Positions 47,935 through 59,383 of a stretch of 64,000 nucleotides of DNA are shown here, in pieces; positions within the stretch are counted from its first letter, which is position 1; every line of letters begins with the position of its first letter. The stretch is from Ampelocalamus luodianensis. Taxonomy: Eukaryota; Streptophyta; Magnoliopsida; Poales; Poaceae. The notes beneath the pieces are model-generated. The model was not told where the DNA came from, did not search any database, and saw nothing but the letters and a program-made list of their open reading frames with translations. The translations under genes and the position numbers were made by a program. Location: positions 1,875,840 through 1,939,839 of the forward strand of contig CM070628.1 of the NCBI GenBank assembly GCA_036346255.1, read 5' to 3'.

Positions 47935-48104
47935 TACGATCGTAGAGTCTTAGTTAGATTGGTCGTTGCCTTAAGGACTTGGATCTTATTTTGAAAACTA
48001 AGAAAAAGCTTTGCTAAAAATATAGAGTATTTATTGCTTCTATTCTTCACTCCTAGTCTATACTTATCTTTATTTCACTTGAGTTTTACCTAGTTGACCT
48101 CCTC

Positions 48105-49027
48105 TTGTTTTCAAAATTTGTAGATGGCTACCGCGTCGTCGGATGGCGTGGGACCTCCTCGTTCACGGAGAGAACGAGGAGGCTTCGCGACATATCGCCA
48201 CCGATGATCAGATTGTACCTTGGTTTTCCCGTCACCTACGTTCGAGGTAGGATGACGAGGATCGAGACCGCGAGTCCGGGCGATGGAGGTGTACCTCTCC
48301 GCCGTGGTTGGCGAGTTCACTTCCTACCTCTTCAGGCCGAGGTACCCGCGCGCAGCGTCATGACGCCATTCAGACGCCGCACGCGTCGCTTCCACCCGCT
48401 TGTGTTGGAAGTACGAGGATCTCTTGCCGAGGTCACCCTTACGCTTCTACCCGTATCTCCCGGATGAGGAGCGTGTCCCAGCGATTTCGACACGAGGACG
48501 ACGACCCTCGCTGACGCAGCGAGTCCGGCTTACGCAGCGATGATAGCCACCATCACCGCCGCCATGGATGAGATCGACACCGCGGACACTCCTCACCGGC
48601 AGCTATGCCCACTCCGACACCCTCCGAGCAACATGATCCGAGTGATGAAGCTCACCCGCTGCGATCTGAGAGAGGATGCCGCGATGCAGAGAGGACGCCG
48701 CTCTTGCGAGTTGGCGCGCCTCGAGCCGCCGCTGCGGTCCCCGCCCACCCGGTTGCACCTCTCGCCGCCCCGTCCTCCGGTGCCGAGCCGACGCGTTCCC
48801 GTCGAGAGGACCCGTCTCGACTCACAAAGACGCAGAAAGGTGCGCGCCGCCGTCCGGCCGCCGCTAGGAGAGTCGGCCGTGGACGCACCCGACCCACCGC
48901 CCGGTTTGACGAGTCGAGCGTGGACGCCACCTCAGCCGTTCACGTTCCTGCTCCCGTTCGCCGAGTTTCGCCGAGCCGTTCCGTTCGCTCCCGCAACGTA
49001 CACCTGTGGTCGGGCCCCCGTGGAGTA
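48105..49027 (+). pseudogene. Pre-gag coding-like region of the retrotransposon
   Basis: Between the primer site and gag lies about 0.9 kb of GC-rich, arginine-rich coding-like sequence. Open pieces are 48105-48467 and 48605-49039 in shifted frames; an ATG at 48124 begins MATASSDG but stops within 25 codons. No known domain is visible. It may be an extra ORF upstream of gag that has lost its frame, or a leader that merely looks coding because of its GC content. Confidence 0.35.
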
Positions 49028-49329
49028 GTTGTCGATTAGTTTAGGTTAGCTAGCAGTGCTTGCTGAGCAGTCTTTTGGGTTGCAAGCACTTTTGTTTCTT
49101 TTCTTTTGTAGACGATGTGTTTGTATTCTGTGTCATGACTTAGCTTAGTGTATAAGCTTTGTTCGAGAGTCATGTAACACTTAACCCCCTTATTATAGTG
49201 TAGCCGCTCTAGGCTTTGTATTGTACTTGCTTCGTTCTTTTGTTGGCTTTGTTCTTGTCTGTGTGTGCCTTAGAGGGCTAGTGAACCTCATATACTCTCT
49301 CTAGTTCTAAGCTTCAGAGTTCCTTCAGG

Positions 49330-50234
49330 ATGCCGCCAAGAAGAGCTGCCGCCCCGGTCCGTGGAGCCTTCGCCGCAGGCCGAGGAAGAGGCCGTGGTCG
49401 TGGCCAAGGCCGAGGACAGGAACTGCCTCCTCCACCACCAGCAAACCCAACAATGACTCAAGTCATGTTTCAGCAGACTCAGATTCTTCAGGCGTTACTA
49501 AACAATCAGCAGACTGGACCAGCCAGTCGCAACTCCAAGCTAGCAGACTTCCTCAGGACAAGACCTCTCACCTTTGCTGCAGCCAATGAACCTCTAGAAG
49601 CTGAAGACTGGCTCAGGGACACTGAGAAGAAACTTCGTCTTGCCCGCTGCTCAAATGAAGACAAGGTGGATTTCGCCACCCATCAGCTGAAAGGCGCCGC
49701 CGCTGCCTGGTGGGAGAATTACCTCGCCGCCCGAGGTGAAGAGAATCTAGAGGAAGAAGAAGCAGGAATAGCGGAAGTCGTAGCATCTACGATTGGAGCC
49801 CCACAAGATCCCGCTGCCTCTGCCGCCGCAATAGAAGAAGTTGCGGAAATACAACAAGCTGAAATTGAACCCGCATGGCAGCCGATTCTCTGGGAGGAAT
49901 TCAAAGCCGCTTTCAGGGCCAACTTCGTACCAGCTGGAACAATGAGATTGAAGAAGAACGAATTCAGAGCTCTCAAGCAGGGTCAGATGTCAGTAAATGA
50001 GTATCTAACCAAGTTTAACCAGCTTGCTCGCTACGCCCTAATGATGTAGGTGATGAAGAAGAGAAAATCGACCGCTTTGTGGAAGGAATGCGTGAAGACA
50101 TGAGAGGACAGCTTATCCTCCATGATTACTCTAGCTTTCAGCAGTTAGTTAATAAAGCCCTCATTTGTGAAAATGAGAAGAAGATCATGAGATTAGCCGC
50201 AAAGGAAGATGTCATTTCGGAGGCCACAAGGTAG
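49330..50234 (+). pseudogene. Retrotransposon gag, frameshifted
   Basis: The structural protein of the element. It starts at ATG 49330 with an RGRGRGRGQGRG-rich N-terminus, followed by the typical gypsy gag core (FLRTRPLTF, AEDWLRDTEKKL, HQLKGAAAAWWE, WEEFKAAFRANFVP, LKQGQMSVNEYLTKF). The frame breaks near 50035 in a C-run just before the expected Y-A-P box, and continues one frame over to a stop at 50234. A remnant of the CCHC zinc knuckle (GHFANRCP) is at 50406-50429, with its first cysteines not readable. Confidence 0.85.
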
Positions 50235-50629
50235 CTTTCCCAGTCTACATTCCAGGCGGCTCATCTTTCGGATCATCTGCAGCCTCCTCTCGAAAACTCA
50301 AGTTTCCACCCGCGTCCCCAAGGAAGTGGATTCGGTGCTCTCCGCCCGCCGGCAACTACTGGCGAGCCAACCCGAAGAAACCTCCATCGCTTCGCAGGAG
50401 AAAGAGGACACTTCGCCAATCGTTGTCCTACCCGCCGAATGCTCGGCAAGACTCAACACAGAGTAACGCCGGTTCAAGGCGGACCCCGCCCCAAGCAAGA
50501 GTCACGGACTTCACAAGCATCAAGGTCTACACCAACACAAAGCCATGGCGTGTGAACCACGCCACACCGAGGAAGCTCAAGGTGCCTCAGAGTACTAATG
50601 GGCACGTTCCTGTTAATTCAGCACCGCAC

Positions 50630-51062
50630 AAGTTTTGTTTGATTACGAGCTTCGCACTCTTTTATTTCAAGAAAGTTTGTTGAAAGGCTTAAGTTGCCAA
50701 CCTATAAGTTAAAGAAACCCGTGGTACTTAGCTCACCCGGGACCCTTTATGCTACCTCGATCCACCCAGGTAGAAATTGCTATGGAACATTCCGATTCCT
50801 AGCAAACCTTCTTGTGCTAGAATCTCAAACTCTGGATATCATCCTAGGGATGGATTGGTTGGCCAAATATCAAGGATTGATAGATTGTGCCAATGTAAAA
50901 GTGGTGCTCACCAAGAACCCAGAGACCACAATAAGAGTTAGTGTGGATCGTTCCTCTCCTTTGAATAGAACAATCCACAACCTTGGAGAGTTGTCCCTAG
51001 AGACAACGCTCGTAGTTCAAGCTTACCCGATGTCTTCCCGGAAGAATTACTGGGCATGCCAC
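50630..51062 (+). pseudogene. Retroviral-type aspartic protease, disrupted
   Basis: Cleaves the polyprotein in a working element. The active-site segment near 50640 is damaged: a D-x-G-A-type loop is not readable in one frame. The rest follows in another frame, with FVERLKLPTYKLKKP across an indel and the flap/C-terminal motif IILGMDWL at 50838-50861. Confidence 0.7.
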
Positions 51063-51839
51063 TGAGACAGAGATGTTGAGTTTGTCATCAACTTGAAGCC
51101 AGGGACAACCCCAATTGCTAAGAGACCATACAGAATGGCGATGAACTTGAAGAACTTAAGACACAAATTGAAGACTTGCAAGAAAAAGGTTTCATTAGAC
51201 CTAGTTCTTCTCACCGGGTTCGCCATTCTCTTTGTGAAGAAGAAAGATGGCACCGCCAGATTGTGTGTGGACTACAGAGCACTCAATGATGTGACCATCA
51301 AGAACAAGTATCCCTTACCTCGCATTGATGACCTGTTCGATCAATTGACAGGAGCATCAGTTTTCTCCAAGATAGACCTGAGGTCAGGATACCATCAGCT
51401 TAAGATCAGGAATGAGGATATTCCTAAGACGGCTTTTACCACCCGGTATGGCCTGTATGAGTTCACTGTCATGCCGTTTGGCTTGACCAACGCGCCAGCC
51501 TACTTCATGAACCTCATGAACAAGGTATTCATGGAATACTTAGACAAGTTTGTTGTCGTGTTCATAGACGACATCTTGATCTACTCAAAGACCGATGAAG
51601 AACATGCCGAACACTTGCAATTGGTCTTAGAGAAGCTTAAAGAGAACCGACTTTATGCCAAGTACGATAAATGTGAATTTTGGCTTCATGAAATCGGTTT
51701 CCTCGGACATATTGTATCCATTGGAGGAATCGCGGTTGATCCATCCAAAGTAGCGGCCGTAATGGAATGGAAACAACCCACATCGGTGTGGAAGTGCGTA
51801 GTTTTCTCGGTTTGGCGGGTACTACAGACGCTTCATTGA
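51063..51839 (+). pseudogene. Reverse transcriptase domain, disrupted at both ends
   Basis: Copies element RNA to DNA. Core motifs are intact in one frame: LCVDYRALNDVTIKNKYPLP, FSKIDLRSGYHQ, TAFTTRYGLYEF, MPFGLTNAPA and the catalytic FIDDIL at 51561-51578. The N-terminal part (51093-51235) is garbled by compensating indels, and the frame is lost again after EWKQPTSV at about 51785. Confidence 0.9.
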
Positions 51840-52872
51840 AGGATTCTCTAAGCTTTCCAAACCGTTGACCCATCTGCTTAAAAAGGAAAAGAAGTATGAT
51901 TGGACAGAAGCTTGTGAAAAGAGTTTCCAAGAATTGAAGAAGAAGTTAACTTCTGCCCCAGTATTAATCCTGCCAGATATACATCAAGACTTCGAAGTCT
52001 ATTGTGATGCATCGCGCCAAGGTCTTGGTTGTGTGCTCATGCAAGGAGGAAAAGTTGTAGCTTATGCTCCAAGACAACTCCGTCCTCACGAAGACAACTA
52101 TCCAACTCATGATTTGGAGTTAGCAGCAGTAGTGCACGCCCTAAAAATTTGGCGACACTATTTGATTGGAAATCACTGTAATGTCTACACAGACCACAAG
52201 AGTCTCAAGTACATTTTCACCCAATCGGACCTCAACCTTCGACAAAGAAGATGGTTAGAATTAATAAAGGATTATAACTTGGATGTCCATTATCATCCTG
52301 GAAAGGCTAATGTAGTTGCTGATGCATTGAGCCGTAAATCCTACTGCAGTAATGTCATGATTCAAGAACATCAACCTGAGCTCTGCAAGGAATTTGAAGC
52401 CCTCAACCTTGAGTTAATAGAGCAAGGCACACTAGCCACAATAGAAGCGTATCCAACTCTAGAAGAGCGAATCAAGACCGCTCAAGAAGGGCATCCCGGA
52501 GTCCAGAGATTCAAGCATCTCATGGCCAAAGGAAAGGCCCCTAAGATGTCAGAAGATCAGCAGGGAATCCTATGGTATGGGAAACGTCTCTTTGTTCCCC
52601 ACCAGAAGGAACTCAAAGATCTGATCTTAAAGGAAGCTCACAGTTCTGCTTACACCCTGCACCCAGGCAGCACCAAGATGTACCAAGACATGAAGATTTT
52701 GTATTGGTGGCCACTAATGAAAAGAGATATCGCCGAGTATGTAGCTTGTTGTGATGTATGTCAGCGAATCAAGGTGAACATCAAAGACCACCGGATTGCT
52801 ACAACCCTACAGATCCTCGGTGGAAATGGGAAGAAATCGGAATGGATTTCATTACGGTCTACCTCGAACTAA
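51840..52872 (+). pseudogene. RNase H and integrase zinc-binding domains
   Basis: One open frame from 51865 to 52872 covers RNase H (VYCDASRQGLGCVLMQ, LELAAVVHALKIWRHYL, YTDHKSLKYIF, ADALSRK) and the H2C2 zinc finger of integrase (H-x-G type AHSSAYTLHPGSTK, then CCDVCQRIK). The frame ends shortly after the first integrase aspartate region (GMDFIT-like; the indel precedes it). Confidence 0.9.
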
Positions 52873-53897
52873 GTCCGGATGTGACTCGGTATGGGTTATA
52901 GTTGATGATTGACTAAAGTCGCCCACTTCATCCTGTGAAGACAACTTACAAGGGAGACAAGTTAGCCGAGTTATACATGGCTCGTATCGTGTGTTTGCAT
53001 GGAGTACCCAAGAGAATAGTCTCCGATCGAGGTTCTCAATTTACCTCGCATTTTTGGGCTAGTTTGCATGATGCCCTTGGAACACACCTTACCTTCAGCA
53101 CAGCCTATCATCCGCAGACCGATGGTCAGACGGAAAGAACAAATCAAATCCTAGAAGACATGCTTGAGCTTGTGCTTTGGAGTTTGATGAGGCGGAAAAA
53201 TGTCTACCGTATGCCGAGTTTGCATACAATAATAGTTATCAGTCAAGTTTGAAAATGTCCCCATTTGAAGCACTCTATGGAAGAAAATGTAGAACTCCTC
53301 TGCATTGGTCAGAATCAGGTGAAGGATATATCTTTGGACCGGATACTCTCAAGCAAGCTCAAGAGAAAGTTCGACTAATCGAGATCGCCTTCAAGCGGCT
53401 CGGTCTAGACAGAAGAGTTATGTCGACAACCGTCGAAGAGACTTAACCTTGAAGTTGGAGATCTTGTGTATCTCAAGGTATCGCCGCCGTGGAACCGAAG
53501 ATTCAAAGTTAAAGGCAAGCTCGCACCAAGATACATAGGTCCGTTCCGATCACCGCTAAGCGTGGAGAAGTTGTCTATCGGCTAGAGCTACGGAAGTTTG
53601 TCAGACGTCCACAACGTGTTCCACGTCTCTCAACTAAAGAAATGTCTCAGAGTGCCCGAAGAGCAGACTCCCGGCGAAGCCATCGCACTTGATAAGGATT
53701 TGACTTATCCGGAGCACCCGATCAAGATCCTCGATGTCATCGAGAAGCGGACAAGACGTCAAGTCATCCGCCTTTGCAAGGTTCAGTGGAGCCATCACTC
53801 AGCCAAAGAAGCCACCTGGGAGCGAGAAGATCAACAAGCTGGATTTCCGTCCCTGTTCTCGGAGCATTTCGAATCTCGAGGTCGAGATTCCGTTTAA
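52873..53897 (+). pseudogene. Integrase core and chromodomain-like tail, disrupted
   Basis: Inserts element DNA. The core is recognisable in pieces: VKTTYKGDKLAELY, the second aspartate in VSDRGSQFTS (about 53010-53040) and the glutamate in GQTERTNQILEDML. Then, frameshifted, AYNNSYQSSLKMSPFEALYG, and finally NVFHVSQLKKCLRVP and VIRLCKVQWSHHSAKEATWE, the conserved chromodomain-type ending of the Tekay/Del group. At least four frame changes occur. Confidence 0.88.
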
Positions 53898-53910
53898 GGT
53901 GGGTAGGATT
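53892..53910 (+). other. Polypurine tract region
   Basis: A purine-rich stretch (ttaaggtgggtaggatt) immediately precedes the TG of the next LTR, the position of the plus-strand primer. Confidence 0.55.
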
Positions 53911-56603
53911 TGTGATGCCCCTTTCCACCCCCCTTCCCGGTCAACCCCACCGAACCCCCTTTGCCAAGGTCGCCCGGCGGACCGGCTTTGCCTCCTTCCT
54001 TCCGCCCGTCGCTCGCGCCCGGCTTGTCGTCAAGCCTGCGCGTCGCACGCCATCGCCGCTCGCCTCTCGCCGCAAACCTCCGCACTCCTCCCACGTCATC
54101 ATTGCCCCGCGCCGCGCACGTCCTGCCCTCCACGCCGGACCTCTTCCCCGAGCTCCTCGTTTCGGTTTAAAGCCCCATCTCCGGTCCTCCTCCCATTCCA
54201 CCTCCCCACTCCCGAGCTAGAAGAAGAGCAAGAGAAGAAGAAGAAAGCCGAGGCTTACCTCCGTCGTTGTCGCCGTGTCGCCGCCGTTGCGTGCCTCGGG
54301 ACCCCTCGTCCCCGCCGCGCCACCGCCGCGAGCCCCGGTCTCTCTCCATCTCCGTCGCGCCGCGCTCTTTCTCCCGAGTCCCGCTCCTCCTTTCTCCCCG
54401 AGCCGCGCCCGAGCCCCTCACCTCACGCGCGCCGCCGCCGCCGTAACCCTTTCCTCCCCCGCACCCTCCACTCCCCTTCAGGAGGCCGCCCGGCGCGCGC
54501 GCGCACGCGTGGGCGCGCGCATGCCGTGGCAGCAGTTTTGGCCTGCGAGCCTTGGGCGGGCCATTTTCAACCGTGGGCCTTTTCGTTTTCTTTTTTTGTG
54601 GTTTTCTTTTCCTTTTCTATTTTAATTCAAAAGTCGATTTCAAAAATTATTATCTCCCCATTTTAGCTCCAAAAATTATGAAATAAATTTCTAAAATTTC
54701 TAAAATCAAGATCTTGCTAATGGCATAGGTCTTGTTCAATTTGGAGTTCATTTGTGTACTCTTGTGTATTCAATTGCTCTTGTTGCTTGTCGTTTATTTT
54801 TCCGGTACTTCGCCCGCGTAGATTTCGGAGACGCCGGAGACCTCCACGTCGATCAAGGACAAGACTACTCGGACTCTCTCCCCTACAACCAAGGCGAGTC
54901 AATACTTTGATCATATTGAGCCTACATTTTATGCAAATTATATTCTTTTAAAATAGCAAATTGCATGCTTTAATTCTTTAATCAAATGTATGTTAAAGCT
55001 TAAGGTAGTTAATACCCATTTGTTGAATAATTAATTACTATGCCATCCTTGACAACTTGAATCCCTTAATTCCATTGTCACCCTAGTAATTATATGGTAA
55101 TACTAGCTATAGGTTGTACTTAAGCGACATGCTAGACTTGCTTAAGTACCGGGACATTAACGTGTCCTAATCATCATCATTTCAAACATAAAATGATTTG
55201 GGCGGTCATTGCGGGTAAATGACCGAGATGGTTGAATTGTTGTATTTACATCTCAAAACCCTAAAGCGCTAATACCCGTGCAGGCGGATGGTAAGATGGT
55301 GGGTGCGGATGTAGCACGAGAATGGCGGGAATGTGGTTGAGCCGTCGGACAACCCTAAGGACTTAATCTTGTCACGACCTCCGTGTATAACAAGTACAAC
55401 CACAAGTGCGCAACAAACCGCGACTTGGCTTAGTACATTTATCAAATCACGAAAATCATCTCTTTGGAGGGTTAAAGGAGGCACAAGCTGGGTATGTCGG
55501 GCTTGGATGGGACACCGAGTCAAGGGTGAAGTTCGCGATCGCCGAGTGTAGCCATCACGCGATCGCCGAGGTGGACATCCGCGCAACGTATGGGCATAAC
55601 CCCATATGGGTGAGACGAAGGGCGAGATATTTAGAAAGTTATTGTGACAACCTCTCGACTACACGACTACGAAATCGTGTAGGGCAACGAGTTAATTGTC
55701 TCTTGTGGGTAAAGTGTACAATCTCTGCAGAGTTACAAACTGTTTAAACAGCCGTGCCTACGGTCAAAGGCGGACATGGGAACTTAACTTGAGTTAGTTC
55801 TATTTCAAAAATCTTGTGGGTGGTATGAAAATTGTGGCGGGCTCACCTAGCCCTGAGATTGGTTATTCCTGGGTCTTTGTACCCAGTGTCGTTTAGTGGT
55901 GGATGTAACCACAATCAAAATAAGCATGAAGGTGGAGGTAACCTCTGCTGATACAAATATTGCACAACTATTCTCTTTAACTAAAACGAAATTTGTTAAA
56001 AATGCTAAGTGCTAGGAATCTGTACTTATGATATTTAAAAGTATTGCTTTCGCAAATAAAAGAACCGAACCATCCTTGTAAGCCTTGCATGTATATCATT
56101 GCATTGTGTATTGGCTCGCGAGCACGGTAGTTGTGCTCATCCTCGCTCTCCCCAAACCCTTGGATGGCGGCGATGGAGGAGACTATGCTTACTACGAGGA
56201 ACCGAAGTTGATGGACAAGGAAGCGATGAAGAGTAGTCTAGGATCGTAGTCTAGGCCTCGACGCATCTAAGTTGACTCGTTGGTACTTGCGCACAACCGA
56301 TATTATCCGGTCCTTGGGTAATATCGATCGTACTGAGTTGCCCGATCGCTTGCCTGTGAAGAGATGAGCTCTACCCTTTGCTTCGCTATCGCATTCGGTG
56401 TTACGTGTTGTAATCAATTTGGCCCGATCGCTCCTCGTTGTAAACTCGACCGACGTGGTCTATGTCACTCGTTGATTGTAATAATGATACTTTAGTTCAC
56501 GCCATGTATGAATGATTCAGCATTGCTGTGAGTGCTATCTCATCGATCCGAGGAATAGCACGGCGTTTTCACAGAGGATTCGGATTAGAAAATCCGGTCC
56601 GAC
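53911..56603 (+). repeat. 3' LTR of the internal region (copy 3)
   Basis: A 2693-bp LTR from tgtgatgcccc to ggtccgac. It is nearly the same as copy 2 from 54900 onward. Its first putative exon block (54822-54893, 72 nt) is base-for-base that of copy 1, but the second block has ccttgg in place of the cttcag acceptor. The end lacks the final a of tccgaca and passes into copy 4 with no recognisable spacer. Confidence 0.83.
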
Positions 56604-59378
56604 GGTTGCCCCTCCGCCCCGGTTCCCTCGCCTCCATGCCCGTGCACGCCCGCGCCGCACGCCCGTCGCCTCCCTCCCCACGTGCCCCGCTGCCCCCGCT
56701 GAACTCCGCGCGCGCGCCTGCGCCCTGCCGCGCCTTGCCGCCGGACCCCTCCCTCTCTCCCCCTGAGCTCCCGCACCTCCCCGGCTATAAAAGCCCCGAC
56801 ATCTCCCTTCCCCTCCTCCTCCTGCCATTCTCCTTCCCCCCAAGCAAGAACCGAGAAGAGAGGAAGGAGAGCAAGAAAGGAAGAAGAAGAGGAAGGCCGA
56901 GACTTACCTCCGTCGCGGTCGCCTTCTTCGCCGCCGTTGGTGAGCGCCGCCGCCGCTCCCCACCGTGCGCCGTCGCCGAGCCCCTCGTCTCCTCCTCTGT
57001 GCGCCGCCGCCCGCTCCCTCGTTGTCGCCGTCGTCGTCACCATCTCCTCCTCGTCTCCCCGTGCCGCCGCCTCTCCCCTTTCTCCCCCCCGAGCCCCCGC
57101 TCCTCCTTCCCGAGCACCGCCGCCGCCACCGTTTCCCCTCCTCGCGCGCGCCGCCATTTCCCTCTCGCCGGTAGAGCCGCCGCCCCTTTATCGCGCGCGC
57201 GCGCCGGTGGGCCGCGCTCACGCCTCCGTGGGCCGCGCGTGCGCCGTTTTGGCCAGGCCGTGGGCCGGGCCGAAAGTGGTTGTGGGCCGTTTTCATTTTT
57301 CTTTTTTTGGAATGATTTTCTTGTCCTTTTCTTTTTTAATTTAAAAGTAAGACTTCAAATATGTATATCTCCCCCATTTCAAATCCAAAAATTGTAAAAT
57401 AAATTTCTAAAAATTTGTAAAATCAAGATCTTGCTAATGGCATAGGTCTTGTTCAATTTGAAGTTCATTTGCTACTTCATTTGTATTTATTTGCTTGTTG
57501 TTTACTTTTCCGGTACTTCGCCCGCGTAGGATTCGAGGACACCGGAGACCTCCACATCGTTCAAGAACAAGACTACCCGGACTCTCTTCTCTACAATCAA
57601 GGCGAGTCAATACTTTGATCATATTGAGCCTACATTTTATGCAAATTATATTATTTTAAAATAGCAAATTGCATGCTTTAATTCCTTAATCAAACAATGT
57701 TAAAGCTTAAGGTAGTTAAATACCCACTTGATGATTAACTAATTATTATGCCATCCTTGACAATTTGAATCACCTAGCCATTGTCACCCTAGTAACTATA
57801 TGGTAATACTAGCTATAGGTTGTACTTAAGCGACATGCTAGTCTTGCTTAAGCACCGGGACATTAAACTGTCTCAATCATCATCTTTTCAAAAGAAAATG
57901 ATTTGGGCGGTCATTACGTAAATGATCGAGATGGTTGAAATGTTGTATTTTACTCCTCAAAAACCCTATAGCTTGCTGTTACTATCTGGGTGGATGGAGA
58001 GGTGGATGGTATGACAATGGGTGCTAATGTAGCCCACGGAATGTCATTTTGTGGATGGAATGTGGAAGAACCGCCCAGATAACCCCTAAGGACTTAATCT
58101 TGTCACGACCTCCCGTGTACAACAAGTACAACCACAAGTCTGCAACAAACCGCAACTTGACTTAGTAAATTATCGAATCCTGAAAGTCATCTCATTGGTG
58201 GAGAAACGGCACGCGCAAGCTTGCGGTACATCCAGCTTGACGGGGACACCGATACAAGGTGAAGTTGCCAACGTCGTGCGGTACATCCCGACGCTGCGGT
58301 ACAACATCCCTCGCGAACGTATGGGCGTAACCCCATGTGGGTGAGATGATGGAAAGGACGAGGTAGTTGAAAAGTTATTGTGACAACCTCTCGACTACAC
58401 GACTACGGAATCGTGTAGGGCAACGAGTTAATTGTCTCTTGTGGGTAAAGTGTACAATCTCTGCAGAGTTATAAACTGTTTAAACAGCCGTCGCCTACGG
58501 TCAAAGGCGAACATGGGAACTTAACTTGAGTTAGTTCTATTTCCAAAACTTTTGTGGGTGGTATGAAAAATGTGTTGGGCTCTCCTAGCCCTGAGATCGG
58601 ATTTTCCCTGAGTTTCAGACTCAGCGCGGTTAATACTTGGAGGTAGCTCCAATCAAATTATGCATCAGGTAGAGTTCCCGATGGAGGAAACCTCTGCTGA
58701 TATCCAATTATTGCACATTTACTCTCTTAAAATAAAATACAATTTGTTAAAACTGCTAAGAGATAGGAATTTGTAATTATGATAATTGAAAATATTGCCT
58801 TTGCAAATAAAAGAACCCGAGCCATCCTTGTTAAGCCTTGCATGTATATTATTGCATTGTGTATTGGCTCGCGAGCACGGAAGTTGTGCTCATTCTCGCT
58901 CTCCCCCAAACCCTTCAGATGACGCCGAAGAAGGAGATTACGCATACTATGAGGATCCAGGAGCCGATGGGCAAGGAGATGATGAAGAGTAGTATAGTTC
59001 TGTAGTCTAGGTCTCGATCCAGTCTAGCTGACTCGTTGGTACTTGCGTACAACCGATATTATCCAGGTCCTTGGTTAATATCGATGCATTACCTGAGTCG
59101 CCCTGATCGCTTGCTCGTGGAGAGATGAGCTCTACCCCTTTTGCTTCCGCTGTAGCCGACGTTGCTTTTATGTAATGTAATCAATTTGACCTGATCGGCC
59201 CCTTTTGTAAAACTCGACCCGACGTGGTCTATGTCACTCTGATGGTTGTAATAATGACACTTTAGTTCACGTCATGTATGAATGATTCAGCAATGTATCT
59301 GTGAGTGCTATCTACTGATCTATGGAATAGCACAGTGCTTTCACAGAGGATTCAGGATTAGAAAATCCGTGTCCGACA
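56604..59378 (+). repeat. Third LTR (copy 4), same subfamily as copy 1
   Basis: An LTR of about 2775 bp ending tccgaca, followed by aaaac. Its U3 differs from copies 2 and 3 and holds a good TATA box, TATAAAA at 56786-56792, inside ggctataaaagcccc. From 57340 onward it aligns with copy 1, sharing passages absent from copies 2 and 3 such as gatggtatgacaatgggtgc and gcaagcttgcggtacatcc. Confidence 0.82.
57530..58992 (+). other. Putative split small ORF inside LTR copy 4
   Basis: Blocks 57530-57601 (72 nt) and 58919-58992 (74 nt) correspond exactly in length and frame to those at 6228-6299 and 7599-7672. Joined, they read GFEDTGDLH..., then EEGDYAYYEDPGADGQGDDEE-like acidic residues to a TAG. 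The flanking cgcgtag, GCGAGT and cttcag signals are retained; the implied intron is 1317 bp. In the second block half of the differences from copy 1 are silent. No start codon or transcript evidence. Confidence 0.35.
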
Positions 59379-59383
59379 AAAAC

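Larger units (their letters stand above)
45049..59378 (+). mobile_element. Ty3/gypsy retrotransposon complex with three LTRs (Tekay/Del-like chromovirus)
   Basis: The parts in order are a 5' LTR, primer site, leader, gag, protease, RT, RNase H, integrase with a chromodomain-like tail, polypurine tract, a second LTR and directly next to it a third. The second LTR is close to the first, while the third belongs with the solo LTR at 5755-8053. The flanks aaaac (45044-45048) and aaaac (59379-59383) match exactly around the whole 14.3-kb unit, but nothing matches around the first two LTRs alone. The gene order and the integrase tail place it with plant chromoviruses. Every coding domain is broken by small indels, so it cannot be autonomous as read. 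Confidence 0.85.
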
